Part shown: piece after piece, positions 1-6,501 of the stretch
How positions within the stretch are numbered: the first letter of the stretch is position 1
Layout: each line of letters begins with the position of its first letter
Origin: CAKVOD01 sp050872805
Lineage (GTDB): Bacteria > Bacillota > Clostridia > Christensenellales > UBA1242
Assembly: GCA_050872805.1 (NCBI GenBank)
Contig: JBNMHN010000014.1
Location: 1 to 19,752, forward strand
Direction: 5' to 3'
Length of the DNA stretch: 19,752 nt
Program-made: the position numbers and the translations under genes
The notes under the pieces: generated by a model
Database searches by the model: none
What the model saw: only the letters and a program-made list of their open reading frames with translations
What the model was told of the DNA's origin: nothing

Positions 1-149
1 CCACCAGGAGTCGCAGTTTTAACAGATGCTACAATGATGTCGCCAATGTTTCCACTCTTTCTGTGTGAACCGCCAAGAACACGAATGCACATAACTGTTT
101 TTGCACCAGTGTTGTCAGCAACCTTTAATATTGATTGTGGTTGAATCAT
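1..149 (-). CDS. rplN: 50S ribosomal protein L14, N-terminal part (cut by window edge)
   Basis: The reading frame starts at an ATG at 149 and runs off the window after 49 codons. It begins MIQPQSILKVADNTGAK and continues with CIRVLGGS and an NIGDIIVASVK-like segment, which is the standard N-terminal half of bacterial L14 (full length about 122 residues). L14 is a core large-subunit protein that lies at the subunit interface and contacts 16S rRNA bridges. An AGGAGGAAAT Shine-Dalgarno stretch ends a few bases upstream of the ATG and fixes the start. The gene follows rpsQ by 17 bp, its normal place in the S10/spc gene cluster. The rest of the protein and anything downstream, such as rplX or rplE, are outside the window. 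Confidence 0.96.
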   Translation of the reverse strand, partial: MIQPQSILKVADNTGAKTVMCIRVLGGSHRKSGNIGDIIVASVKTATPG

Positions 150-166
150 AATTTCCTCCTGATAGA

Positions 167-427
167 TTACTTCTTCTTTTCAATAATTCTGACAAGTCTG
201 AAGAATTTGTCCTTGCTCAAATGTCTTGTTTCAGCGATTTCGACTCTATCGCCAACTTCGCACTCATTGTTTTCGTCGTGAACTTTGTACTTTTTAGTGC
301 TGTTCATAACTTTACCAACTTTTGAGTGTTTTCTGCTTCTAACTTCAACAACAATGGTTTTATCCATTTTATCGCTTACCACGATACCCTCACGGATTTT
401 GCGGTCGTTTCTTTGTGTGTTTTCCAT
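167..427 (-). CDS. rpsQ: 30S ribosomal protein S17
   Basis: This encodes 86 residues starting MENTQRNDRK, the normal length for S17 (about 84-87). S17 is a primary 16S rRNA-binding protein with an OB fold. Diagnostic segments are GIVVSDKMDKTIVVEV, KYKVHDE, VGDRVEIAETR and LSKDKFFRLVRII. An in-frame ATG lies 15 bases upstream at 442 and overlaps the rpmC stop codon, but it has no ribosome binding site. A GGGAGGG box at 434-440 lies 6 nt before the ATG at 427, so I chose 427 and the shorter protein. The gene lies between rpmC and rplN as in other bacteria and is presumably part of the S10 operon transcript. Confidence 0.96.
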   Translation of the reverse strand: MENTQRNDRKIREGIVVSDKMDKTIVVEVRSRKHSKVGKVMNSTKKYKVHDENNECEVGDRVEIAETRHLSKDKFFRLVRIIEKKK

Positions 428-441
428 CTTAGACCCTCCCA

Positions 442-648
442 TTAGTTATTGCTAGAATTTTGACTTTGTCTTTGTTTCAAGATTGTCAAAACTCTTGCAA
501 TATCCTTTTTGGTGTTATTTATTTGCATTGGATTAGCAAGTTGCCCCGTTGCGTGAGAGAATCTCAAATTAAAGAGTTCGCTTTTAAGCGCTTTGTACTT
601 ATTTTCAAGTTCGTCAGTTGTTAATTCTTTCAAATCTTTTGCTTTCAT
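442..648 (-). CDS. rpmC: 50S ribosomal protein L29
   Basis: This is a 68-residue helical protein beginning MKAKDLKELTTDEL. It contains the L29 signature region LRFSHATGQLANP followed by a KKDIARVLTIL motif. L29 sits near the polypeptide exit tunnel and helps form the docking site for trigger factor and SRP. The start ATG at 648 overlaps the rplP stop codon (TAATG), and its Shine-Dalgarno purines (GGTGGGAG) lie inside the end of rplP. This arrangement suggests translational coupling. Length is typical (63-70 residues). Confidence 0.96.
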   Translation of the reverse strand: MKAKDLKELTTDELENKYKALKSELFNLRFSHATGQLANPMQINNTKKDIARVLTILKQRQSQNSSNN

Positions 649-1085
649 TACGCTCTCCCACCTTCTTCATTATTTTGTTCTTCTCTCTTGACAAACTTTG
701 TCAATACTGGAAGTTTGTGGCTTGCTAGTCTTAATGCTTCCTTAGCGACTTCTTCAGAAACTCCGCCAAGTTCCATAATAATATTACCAGGCTTAACCAC
801 CGCTACCCATTGTTCAGGTTGTCCTTTACCACCACCCATACGAACGCCGAGAGGCTTACTTGTAATAGGCTTGTGAGGGAATATTTTTACCCACAATTGC
901 CCTTGTCTTTTCATATAACGGTTTGCAGCGACTCTTATCGCTTCAATTTGGTTGGTTGTAATCCAACCAGACTCAAGTGCAACAAGTGCATAGTCGCCGT
1001 AAGCGATTTTGTTGTTTCTTGTTGCCTTTCCAGTCATTCTACCACGAAATTGCTTTCTGTGTTTCACTCTTTTGGGCATTAACAT
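648..1085 (-). CDS. rplP: 50S ribosomal protein L16
   Basis: This encodes 145 residues beginning MLMPKRVKHRKQFRG, the family's conserved start. Characteristic segments are GRMTGKATRNN, FPHKPITSKPLG, VRMGGGKGQPEQW and an AKEALRLASHKLP-type end. L16 lies by the A-site tRNA and the peptidyl transferase centre and is essential for subunit assembly. An ATG two codons later also exists, but GGGAGG lies about 9 nt before the first ATG and L16 proteins normally start M-L-x-P-K-R, so 1085 is preferred. The start overlaps the rpsC stop as TAATG, which suggests coupling. The C-terminus is a few residues longer than usual and ends in a charged, low-complexity tail (KREEQNNEEGG). Confidence 0.97.
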   Translation of the reverse strand: MLMPKRVKHRKQFRGRMTGKATRNNKIAYGDYALVALESGWITTNQIEAIRVAANRYMKRQGQLWVKIFPHKPITSKPLGVRMGGGKGQPEQWVAVVKPGNIIMELGGVSEEVAKEALRLASHKLPVLTKFVKREEQNNEEGGRA

Positions 1086-1762
1086 TATTCGTTTCCTCCC
1101 ATTTCAGTTGTTTTTTGTGTTCTGTTTTTCTTTCCAAGGATGTTTCCTTTATAAACCCAAACCTTAACACCAACAACACCATATGTTGTGTGTGCACTTG
1201 CTGTGCCGTAATCAATGTCAGCACGCAATGTTTGCAAAGGAAGTGAACCTAGGTGGAAGCTTTCGCTGCGAGCAATTTCTGCTCCGTTCAAACGTCCGCC
1301 AACTGTGATTTTAACACCCTCAGCACCTGCTTTCATAACGCGTGGCATAACATCTTTAATTGCGCGCTTGAATGCAACACGTTTTTCAAGTTGCATTGCA
1401 ATGCCTTCAGCAATAAGTTGTGCATCAAGGTCAACTCTTTTGACTTCTTTGATGTTCAAAATAATGTTTTTGCAATTTGTTACTTTAGCAAGGTCTTTCT
1501 TTATTGCTTCAATTCCAGCACCTTTTTGACCAATCAACATACCTGGACGACCAGTATTGATGTTGACAATCAACTTTGAATCGGTTCTTTCAATTTCGAT
1601 GCTTGAAATGTTTGCATTGTAATACTTTGATTTCAATGCTTCTCTAATTTTATTATCCTCAAGGAGATTTTTAGCAAAGTCTGCTTTGTCAGCATACCAT
1701 ACTGAACTCCAACCCTTGTTGATACCAACTCTGAGTCCATGTGGACTTACTTTTTGACCCAT
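1085..1762 (-). CDS. rpsC: 30S ribosomal protein S3
   Basis: This is a 225-residue protein. It begins MGQKVSPHGLRVGI, followed by a type II KH domain whose RNA-binding loop is visible as IGQKGAGIE at roughly residues 77-85. The S3 C-terminal domain ends in TTYGVVGVKVWVYKGNIL. S3 forms part of the mRNA entry site and helicase region of the 30S head. The start at 1762 is preceded by GGAGGGG, which overlaps the last codons of rplV; the two genes are 2 bp apart. Length is typical (about 210-235 residues). No odd residues were noticed. Confidence 0.97.
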   Translation of the reverse strand: MGQKVSPHGLRVGINKGWSSVWYADKADFAKNLLEDNKIREALKSKYYNANISSIEIERTDSKLIVNINTGRPGMLIGQKGAGIEAIKKDLAKVTNCKNIILNIKEVKRVDLDAQLIAEGIAMQLEKRVAFKRAIKDVMPRVMKAGAEGVKITVGGRLNGAEIARSESFHLGSLPLQTLRADIDYGTASAHTTYGVVGVKVWVYKGNILGKKNRTQKTTEMGGNE

Positions 1763-1764
1763 AG

Positions 1765-2160
1765 TTACTTTGCCCCTCCTTCTTGTGCTAATTTAACTGT
1801 GATGTGGCTTGTTCTCTTCAAAATCACATCCATACTTCCACGACCACGTGGGAGTATTCTTTTCAATGTTGGGCCAGCATTTGCATACGCTTCGCTAACC
1901 ACAAGTTCGTCTCTACTCATTCCCAAGTTGTTTTCCGCATTTGCTGCAGCACTCTTTACGACTTTGTAAACTTCTTCGCTAGCGCCATTAGGAAGATACT
2001 TGAGAATAGCGAGGGCTTCATCAACTTTTTTACCTCTGATTGTGCTTAGTACAAGATTAACTTTTGAAGGACTGATGCGCACGTATTTAGCAGTAGCGCA
2101 AGGTCTTTTGTCTTTGTTTTCTGCACGTTTGAGGGCTTTTTCTCTAATTCTTTTTGCCAT
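1765..2160 (-). CDS. rplV: 50S ribosomal protein L22 with N-terminal extension
   Basis: This encodes 131 residues. The L22 core starts near residue 22 (ATAKYVRISPSKVNLV) and continues with IRGKKVDEALAIL, SAAANAENN and the C-terminal KRTSHITV signature. The beta hairpin of L22 lines the exit tunnel near the macrolide site. Compared with the usual 110-115 residues there is an extra basic N-terminus of about 20 residues (MAKRIREKALKRAENKDKRP). The start at 2160 has a good AAGGAG site 7-8 nt upstream, and the next in-frame ATG is deep in the core, so the extension appears real. The loop before the C-terminal signature reads RGRGSMDVILKR, a slight variant of the common RGRAxxIxKR form. Confidence 0.96.
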   Translation of the reverse strand: MAKRIREKALKRAENKDKRPCATAKYVRISPSKVNLVLSTIRGKKVDEALAILKYLPNGASEEVYKVVKSAAANAENNLGMSRDELVVSEAYANAGPTLKRILPRGRGSMDVILKRTSHITVKLAQEGGAK

Positions 2161-2172
2161 CTATATTTCTCC

Positions 2173-2454
2173 TTACTTACCCTTTTTTGCTGTTTTGTCG
2201 CCAGCATGACCGCGGTATGTTCTTGTAGGTGCAAATTCACCCAACTTGTGTCCAACTAATTCAACAGAACAATATACAGGAATAAACTTTTTCCCGTTGT
2301 GAACAGCGATTGTGTGTCCAATAAATTCTGGATAAATCGTTGATGACCTTGACCAAGTCTTGATGACTTTCTTTTGGCCACTCGTGTTCATTTCTTGAAC
2401 GCGTTTCATCAATCTTTCTTCAACGAAAGGTTTTTTCTTTAAACTTCTACTCAT
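2173..2454 (-). CDS. rpsS: 30S ribosomal protein S19
   Basis: This is a 93-residue protein beginning MSRSLKKKPFVEERL. It has the S19 hallmarks IKTWSRSSTIYPEFIGHTIAVHNG (residues about 34-57) and VGHKLGEFAPTRTYRGH. S19 binds 16S rRNA in the 30S head next to S13, near the A- and P-site tRNAs. The start is supported by GAAGGA just upstream, and it follows rplB by 11 bp. Length and sequence are entirely ordinary. Confidence 0.97.
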   Translation of the reverse strand: MSRSLKKKPFVEERLMKRVQEMNTSGQKKVIKTWSRSSTIYPEFIGHTIAVHNGKKFIPVYCSVELVGHKLGEFAPTRTYRGHAGDKTAKKGK

Positions 2455-2465
2455 TTTCCTTCACC

Positions 2466-3290
2466 TTATTTAGCCCTTTTAACTATCAATCTGTTGGATT
2501 TTGTTTTCTTGCGGGTTTTCAAGCCAAGAGCAGGTTTGCCCCATGGAGTCATAGGGTTCTTTCTACCTATAGGTGCTTTACCTTCACCACCACCATGAGG
2601 GTGATCAACTGGGTTCATAGCAGAACCACGAACTGTTGGACGAACGCCTCTGTGACGATTTGCCCCTGCTTTTCCGACTTTTGTGTTAGAATAGTCGACG
2701 TTGCCGACTTGACCGATTGTTGCACGGCAAGTTGCAAGAACCATTCTCATTTCGCCTGAAGGCATTTTGAGTGTTGCGTAGTTGCCTTCCTTTGCCATCA
2801 AACGTGCGCTTATCCCTGCTGAACGCGCAAATTGACCGCCTCTACCCGGGTGCAATTCAATGTTGTGAACAATTGAACCGACTGGGATTTTAGCAAGTGG
2901 AAGTGCATTACCAACTCTGATTTCAGCATTTTCACCGCTCATAACTTCAGCACCAACCGTCAAACCAACTGGAGCAAGAATGTATCTCTTTTCGCCGTCT
3001 ACATATTGAAGCAACGCAATGTATGCAGAGCGGTTAGGATCGTACTCAATAGCAATAACTTTTGCCTTTACGTCGTCCTTATTTCTCTTGAAGTCGATGA
3101 TTCTGTAGTGCTTTTTAGCGCCGCCACCTTGGTGACGAACTGTAATTTTGCCTTGATTATTTCTACCTGCTTTTCTTTTCTTTGTAGCAAGCAATGACTT
3201 TTCCGGCGTTGTCTTTGTGATTTCCTCAAAGGAAGAAGTAACAATGAAACGCATTGACGGAGTTGTCGGATTATGTCTTTTTACTGCCAT
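2466..3290 (-). CDS. rplB: 50S ribosomal protein L2
   Basis: This encodes 274 residues, the normal length for L2. The start MAVKRHNPTTPSMR is typical. The OB-fold and SH3-like RNA-binding domains are followed by the most conserved part of the family, NPVDHPHGGGEGKAPIGR, then PMTPWGKPALG and KTRKKTKSN. The histidine of the DHPHGGG segment is conserved; L2 is required for subunit joining and peptidyl transferase assembly. AGGGAGG lies about 8 nt upstream of the ATG. Its neighbours rplW (13 bp upstream in transcription) and rpsS are canonical. Confidence 0.98.
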   Translation of the reverse strand: MAVKRHNPTTPSMRFIVTSSFEEITKTTPEKSLLATKKRKAGRNNQGKITVRHQGGGAKKHYRIIDFKRNKDDVKAKVIAIEYDPNRSAYIALLQYVDGEKRYILAPVGLTVGAEVMSGENAEIRVGNALPLAKIPVGSIVHNIELHPGRGGQFARSAGISARLMAKEGNYATLKMPSGEMRMVLATCRATIGQVGNVDYSNTKVGKAGANRHRGVRPTVRGSAMNPVDHPHGGGEGKAPIGRKNPMTPWGKPALGLKTRKKTKSNRLIVKRAK

Positions 3291-3303
3291 TATTTTTTCC
3301 TCC

Positions 3304-3609
3304 CTAACTTAGACTCTCAAAGAACTCAATAGCCTTGCTCTCTTTAGTAAGAGTAACGCAAGCCTTTTTGTATTCCGAAGTTGTAATATCAATAGACTTT
3401 TTCTTCCCTGCTTTGTGTGTCTTTGGTTTTCCTGGCATAACTGCCGTTGTAACCTTTGCAACTTTTACTTTGAAAATTTCTTCAACCGCGTTCTTTACGT
3501 CGACTTTTGTTGCATCTTTGTCAACGATGAACCAATATTTTTTGCCCTGAATGTCAGCGTATGACTTTTCAGACAAAAGCGGCTTTTTAATAATATCGTA
3601 AGCGTTCAT
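3304..3609 (-). CDS. rplW: 50S ribosomal protein L23
   Basis: This is a 101-residue protein beginning MNAYDIIKKPLLSEKSY, with the family motif DVKNAVEEIFKVKVAKV and the GKPKTHKAGKKK loop that reaches 23S rRNA. L23 sits at the tunnel exit and is the docking point for trigger factor and SRP. The ATG at 3609 overlaps the rplD stop (TAATG), so translation is probably coupled. Length is typical (about 95-100). The C-terminus (TKESKAIEFFESL) is ordinary for the family. Confidence 0.96.
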   Translation of the reverse strand: MNAYDIIKKPLLSEKSYADIQGKKYWFIVDKDATKVDVKNAVEEIFKVKVAKVTTAVMPGKPKTHKAGKKKSIDITTSEYKKACVTLTKESKAIEFFESLS

Positions 3610-4235
3610 TATGCCTTATAAGCCTCCTCGATAGATTTGATGGCTTCTTGCGTAAGAATAAGTTTATTTGTTGCAACAATTTGATAAACATTTAACAATT
3701 CGCTGTCGCAAACATTAACTTTTGGAATGTTTCCGCTTGCACGGCTAACACTCTCATCGCTTCCCTTTAAAACAACAAGCGCACTCTTATTGACTTTGAA
3801 GTTGTCCAAAACCTTTTTCATTTCTTTAGTTTTTGGAGCGTTCAATTTCAATTCGTTTACAACAATAATGTCATTTTGAGCGAGTTTTGTGCTGATAGCA
3901 CTAATAAACGCTGCTCTTTTCATTTGTTTGTTGATTTTTTGTGAGAAATCGCGTGGCTTTGGCGCAAATACAACACCACCACCTCTCCATTGTGGTCCCT
4001 TTGTAGAACCGTGACGAGCACGACCTGTTCCCTTTTGTCTCCAAGGCTTCTTTGCGTGTCCGCGAACTTCGCTACGTGTGAGCGCGCTCTTTGTGCCTTG
4101 ACGTTGGTTTGCAAGGTATGCTTTGACAACTTGGTGAATCAATGCTTCATTGTATTCAGCGCCAAAAACTTCGTCGCTAAGTGTCAATGTTCCTGCTTTA
4201 GCACCTGTCATATCGAATACATCTATTTTTGCCAT
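3609..4235 (-). CDS. rplD: 50S ribosomal protein L4
   Basis: This encodes 208 residues. The tunnel-lining loop is clear around residues 50-95, with KKPWRQKGTGRARHGS, GPQWRGGGVVF and PKPRDFSQKINKQMKR. The C-terminal Rossmann-like half contains the expected alternation of helices and strands. In Escherichia coli L4 also represses the S10 operon through the rpsJ leader; nothing here shows that it does so in this organism, but the leader described at 5237-5280 makes the question relevant. The start has AAGGAG about 7 nt upstream and follows rplC by 10 bp. Confidence 0.97.
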   Translation of the reverse strand: MAKIDVFDMTGAKAGTLTLSDEVFGAEYNEALIHQVVKAYLANQRQGTKSALTRSEVRGHAKKPWRQKGTGRARHGSTKGPQWRGGGVVFAPKPRDFSQKINKQMKRAAFISAISTKLAQNDIIVVNELKLNAPKTKEMKKVLDNFKVNKSALVVLKGSDESVSRASGNIPKVNVCDSELLNVYQIVATNKLILTQEAIKSIEEAYKA

Positions 4236-4245
4236 AGTTTTCTCC

Positions 4246-4878
4246 TTATGCCTTTACAGCGTCTTTTAATGTCACCAATGCACCACGTGCACCTGGGACA
4301 GCGCCCTTAACCAAAATGAGGTTGCGTGCTGTGTCGACTTTTACAACTGTTAGATTCAAAACAGTCTTTCTAACATTTCCGTATTGCCCTGGCATATGAC
4401 GTCCCGGACGGACTCTTGCCACTGCAGTACTTGGACCAAGTGAACCAACTGCTCTGTGAACCTTGTTACCACCGTGTGTATTTCTTTGGTGATGAGCGTT
4501 CCATCTCTTAATCATACCACTGAATCCGTGACCTTTTGAAAGTGCGCTTGCATCAACAAGTTCATCAGCATTAAAAATGTCGCATTTAATTTCTTGACCA
4601 ACCGTATATTCGCTAGCGTTTTCAAGTCTAAATTCACGAAGGTACTTCTTTGGTGTGATTTCCGCTTTTTTGAAGAGCCCCATTTCTGGTTTATTCACAA
4701 GTTTTTCTCTTTTGTCTTCAAAACCAACAACGATTGCGTTGTAGCCATCAGTTTCAACAGTTTTAACTTGCGCAACATAACACGGGCCCGCTTGAATGAC
4801 TGTTACAGGAATTACAGTTCCGTTGTCTGCGAAAACCTGTGTCATACCCAATTTTTTTCCTAAAATTGCTTTTTCCAT
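4246..4878 (-). CDS. rplC: 50S ribosomal protein L3
   Basis: This is a 210-residue protein beginning MEKAILGKKLGMTQVF, the family's signature start. The central extension, which approaches the peptidyl transferase centre, reads HGFSGMIKRWNAHH, then HGGNKVHRAVGSLGPS and RPGRHMPGQYGN. The segment is clearly L3, but it lacks the RGPM-H-GS wording I remember from most Firmicutes L3 proteins and is a divergent version of the loop. The end (KGAVPGARGALVTLKDAV) is standard. TAAGGAGAG lies just upstream of the ATG, and the gene follows rpsJ by 18 bp. Confidence 0.96.
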   Translation of the reverse strand: MEKAILGKKLGMTQVFADNGTVIPVTVIQAGPCYVAQVKTVETDGYNAIVVGFEDKREKLVNKPEMGLFKKAEITPKKYLREFRLENASEYTVGQEIKCDIFNADELVDASALSKGHGFSGMIKRWNAHHQRNTHGGNKVHRAVGSLGPSTAVARVRPGRHMPGQYGNVRKTVLNLTVVKVDTARNLILVKGAVPGARGALVTLKDAVKA

Positions 4879-4896
4879 AATTCTCTCCTTACTAAA

Positions 4897-5205
4897 TTAG
4901 AGCTTTATCTTGATATCGACACCGGCTGGCAAGTCAAGTTTTGTCAAACTATCGACAACCTTTGATGATGGACTGTAGATATCAATCAAGCGTTTGTGTG
5001 TTCTGATTTCAAATTGCTCACGTGAGTCTTTGTACTTGAACGGAGCTCTTATGATTGTTACGACTTCCTTTTGTGTTGGAAGTGGAATCGGGCCAGAAAT
5101 TTGAGCACCCGATTTTTGCGCTGCATCGACTATTTTATTAGCAGCCGCATCAATCAAGTTGTGGTCATAAGATTTCAACTTGATTCTAATTTTTGTTGTT
5201 GCCAT
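4897..5205 (-). CDS. rpsJ: 30S ribosomal protein S10 (first gene of the operon)
   Basis: This encodes 102 residues, the exact length expected for S10. Diagnostic segments are KIRIKLKSYDHNLID, GPIPLPTQKEV, DSREQFEIRTHKRLIDI and a LDLPAGVDIKIKL end. S10 is a 30S head protein and, with NusB, a transcription antitermination factor. The ATG at 5205 follows a perfect AGGAGG at 5215-5220. No tuf or fus gene precedes it here; instead there is a leader of about 210 nt and a promoter, so this is the first gene of the ribosomal operon. Confidence 0.97.
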   Translation of the reverse strand: MATTKIRIKLKSYDHNLIDAAANKIVDAAQKSGAQISGPIPLPTQKEVVTIIRAPFKYKDSREQFEIRTHKRLIDIYSPSSKVVDSLTKLDLPAGVDIKIKL

Positions 5206-5236
5206 AAATTGTTTCCTCCTATCCTAATCTATCTTC

Positions 5237-5280
5237 GGCAAGAAAATTTTTCATTTTTAATACACTTGCCCGTGTGTATC
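5237..5280 (-). promoter_or_regulatory. Possible H-type pseudoknot in the rpsJ leader
   Basis: On the transcript, ATACAC (5279-5274) pairs with GTGTAT (5265-5260) to form a 6-bp stem, plus a G-U pair at 5280/5259. The 8-nt loop is ACGGGCAA. Five loop bases, GGCAA (5270-5266), are complementary to TTGCC at 5241-5237. The geometry is textbook H-type: a 3-nt first loop, no bases between the two stems so they can stack, and an A/T-rich 18-nt third loop. It ends 16 nt before the rpsJ Shine-Dalgarno. It does not match any riboswitch I recognise. A role in operon control is inference. Confidence 0.45.
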
Positions 5281-5421
5281 TTATCTGTGAATTAAAAAAA
5301 ATAAAAAATTATGTAATAGATTAGTCGCCTAAATTTTTCTAGACATTTGTCCATTGAAATTCTCCACTAAGACTAGCATCTTAATAGTAACTTCCAACTT
5401 CATCCCATTCACAGTGCTTAG

Positions 5422-5450
5422 ATTATACTCTATTTGCAAAGAAAAGTCAA
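5422..5450 (-). promoter_or_regulatory. Sigma-A promoter of the S10 operon
   Basis: On the minus strand, TTGACT (5450-5445) and TATAAT (5427-5422) are separated by exactly 17 bp. Transcription would start near 5415, giving a leader of about 210 nt before rpsJ. Between the promoter and rpsJ no convincing gene is seen. The stretch 5206-5421 holds the Shine-Dalgarno, the possible pseudoknot at 5237-5280, and a T-rich run at about 5286-5306 that lacks a good stem in front of it. Confidence 0.8.
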
Positions 5451-5509
5451 CCCTTTTGGCAAAGTTTTTCAAAAAATACAATATTTTTTTCATTGCGTGT
5501 TTTGAAACT

Positions 5510-5544
5510 AAAAAAGGCGCATAGCCAAACTGACCATATGCCTT
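5510..5544 (-). terminator. Intrinsic terminator after the three-gene DUF1858 operon
   Basis: On the minus strand, AAGGC (5544-5540) pairs with GCCTT (5518-5514). Inside this, after one A-C mismatch, a further 7 pairs (3 of them G-T) lead to a 5-nt loop. The 31-nt hairpin runs directly into a run of six T (5515-5510). It lies about 80 nt past the stop codon of the 220-aa gene and about 60 nt before the S10 promoter, so it would insulate the two operons. Confidence 0.7.
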
Positions 5545-5575
5545 ATATTTTATGTCATATATGCTACTTTTCGCT

Positions 5576-5604
5576 TTATTTTTGTGCATATTGCACAAAA
5601 ATAA
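5576..5604. repeat. Perfect inverted repeat, 13-bp arms, 3-nt centre
   Basis: The arm TTATTTTTGTGCA (5576-5588) is an exact reverse complement of 5592-5604, around a TAT centre. It lies 19 bp past the stop codon of the 220-aa gene. The T-run comes before the stem and the A-run after it on both strands. That is opposite to a Rho-independent terminator, so it may be an mRNA 3'-end stabilising hairpin or a protein-binding palindrome. Its function is unknown. Confidence 0.7.
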
Positions 5605-5623
5605 TTTGATCACACTACACAAA

Positions 5624-6286
5624 TTAAAGTGTAAAGAACTTAACTTTGTTTTGCATTTTACTCTCTAGCGCACTCGCTTTGTCATGATTTGTGTATTGTG
5701 CCACAAGCCAGCTACCTACGATTGGCCCAAATACTGTGCAAGCAACTGTAAGTTTTGCCCCATACCATACTAAATTAGCAAATGCACGCTTTCTTGACAT
5801 AGTTTTTTTATCTTTATCATCCTTTTTGTATCCGTTCATATCGCACATTTCAGCAATAAAGTCTCTAATTGGAGTTTTTGACTTTTTTTCTTTTTTATGC
5901 GTGTTTAAGTTAATTATGTTATCCTTATCAAAATTACTTTCTTCATTAATCTCATTGTTTTCTTGTGCTTGCATATTTTCTGGAGCATATGGCGCAATAG
6001 AATTTTCGCCCGTCACATCCGCGCTTGGCTCAGCCTTTTCCTCAACTTTTTTAGCATCTTCTACTTTCTTTTCAGCTTCGCCTTTCTCAACTTCTTTTCT
6101 ATCCGCTTCTTTATCAATTCTTTTTTCGTCTTTCTTTTCTTCAGAATTTCCAACACCCTCGATTTTCGCCTCGTCCTTTTTTTCGTCCACTGGTGGCATA
6201 GTTTGCTTTGGCGATTCAGGTGGAACCATTTCTCTTCCTTCCCCTAAATTTTCTGGTTGCTTTTCTCTTTCTTTCACTTTTGCCAT
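5624..6286 (-). CDS. Unknown protein: charged disordered N-terminus, one C-terminal membrane segment
   Basis: This encodes 220 residues of no family I recognise. Residues 1-165 are rich in Lys and Glu with Pro and Asn patches and no obvious fold; parts around 33-87 could form a single charged helix. A basic stretch (KKTMSRKRAFA, about 160-170) precedes one hydrophobic segment at about 178-198 (LTVACTVFGPIVGSWLVAQY), and a short basic tail ends the protein. This looks like a tail-anchored or single-pass membrane protein with a large cytoplasmic or extended part. Topology is uncertain; the basic flank before the segment favours an N-in orientation. AGGAGG lies about 7 nt upstream and overlaps the stop codon of the 66-aa gene, so it is cotranscribed. 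It is the last gene before the terminator at 5510-5544. Confidence 0.8.
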   Translation of the reverse strand: MAKVKEREKQPENLGEGREMVPPESPKQTMPPVDEKKDEAKIEGVGNSEEKKDEKRIDKEADRKEVEKGEAEKKVEDAKKVEEKAEPSADVTGENSIAPYAPENMQAQENNEINEESNFDKDNIINLNTHKKEKKSKTPIRDFIAEMCDMNGYKKDDKDKKTMSRKRAFANLVWYGAKLTVACTVFGPIVGSWLVAQYTNHDKASALESKMQNKVKFFTL

Positions 6287-6298
6287 TTTTCAATCCTC

Positions 6299-6499
6299 CT
6301 ATTTTTTATTGATAAAATCATTTAATTTCTTTAACAATTCATTTAAATCAATTCCGTGGACGGCCGCAGCTTCTTCCAAAGTTTCCATCGAACCCATTGG
6401 ACAGGCGAAACAGTGCATTCCAAAACCCATAAATATTTCAGCGGTTTCCGGCGAAATTTCCAAAACATCTGCGATGCGCATATCTTTGTTTATTTCCAT
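6299..6499 (-). CDS. DUF1858 / hybrid-cluster-protein-associated redox disulfide domain protein
   Basis: This is a 66-residue single-domain protein. It begins MEINKDMRIADVLEISPETA and carries a CxxC pair at C30 and C33 within GMHCFACPMGSMETLEEAA, then a helical end (GIDLNELLKKLNDF). This is the pattern of the DUF1858 family, also known as the disulfide domain associated with hybrid cluster (prismane) proteins. The biochemical role is not established; a redox-active disulfide or metal/cluster binding is inferred from the CxxC. The start is supported by GGAAGGG about 7 nt upstream, inside the last codons of the 274-aa gene, which ends only 2 bp before. Coupled translation is therefore likely. 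No hybrid cluster protein gene is in the window. Confidence 0.9.
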   Translation of the reverse strand: MEINKDMRIADVLEISPETAEIFMGFGMHCFACPMGSMETLEEAAAVHGIDLNELLKKLNDFINKK

Positions 6500-6501
6500 T
6501 A

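Noticed and set aside
5237..5280. PreQ1-type riboswitch, suggested by the small H-type pseudoknot
   Set aside because: The conserved C/U/A core of preQ1-I aptamers is not present and the downstream gene is a ribosomal protein.
5286..5306. Attenuator in the rpsJ leader based on the T-rich run
   Set aside because: Only a 5-bp TAGTC/GACTA pairing with a long loop precedes it; not a credible terminator stem.
5329..5403. A 24-codon frame (MKLEVTIKMLV...) near the start of the rpsJ leader, as a possible leader peptide
   Set aside because: No Shine-Dalgarno in front, no codon bias suggesting attenuation, and no convincing terminator stem after it.
5329..5622. A 97-codon open frame on the minus strand between the 220-aa gene and rpsJ
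   Set aside because: It needs a TTG start without a ribosome binding site, runs through the terminator at 5510-5544 and the S10 promoter, and has no recognisable protein features.
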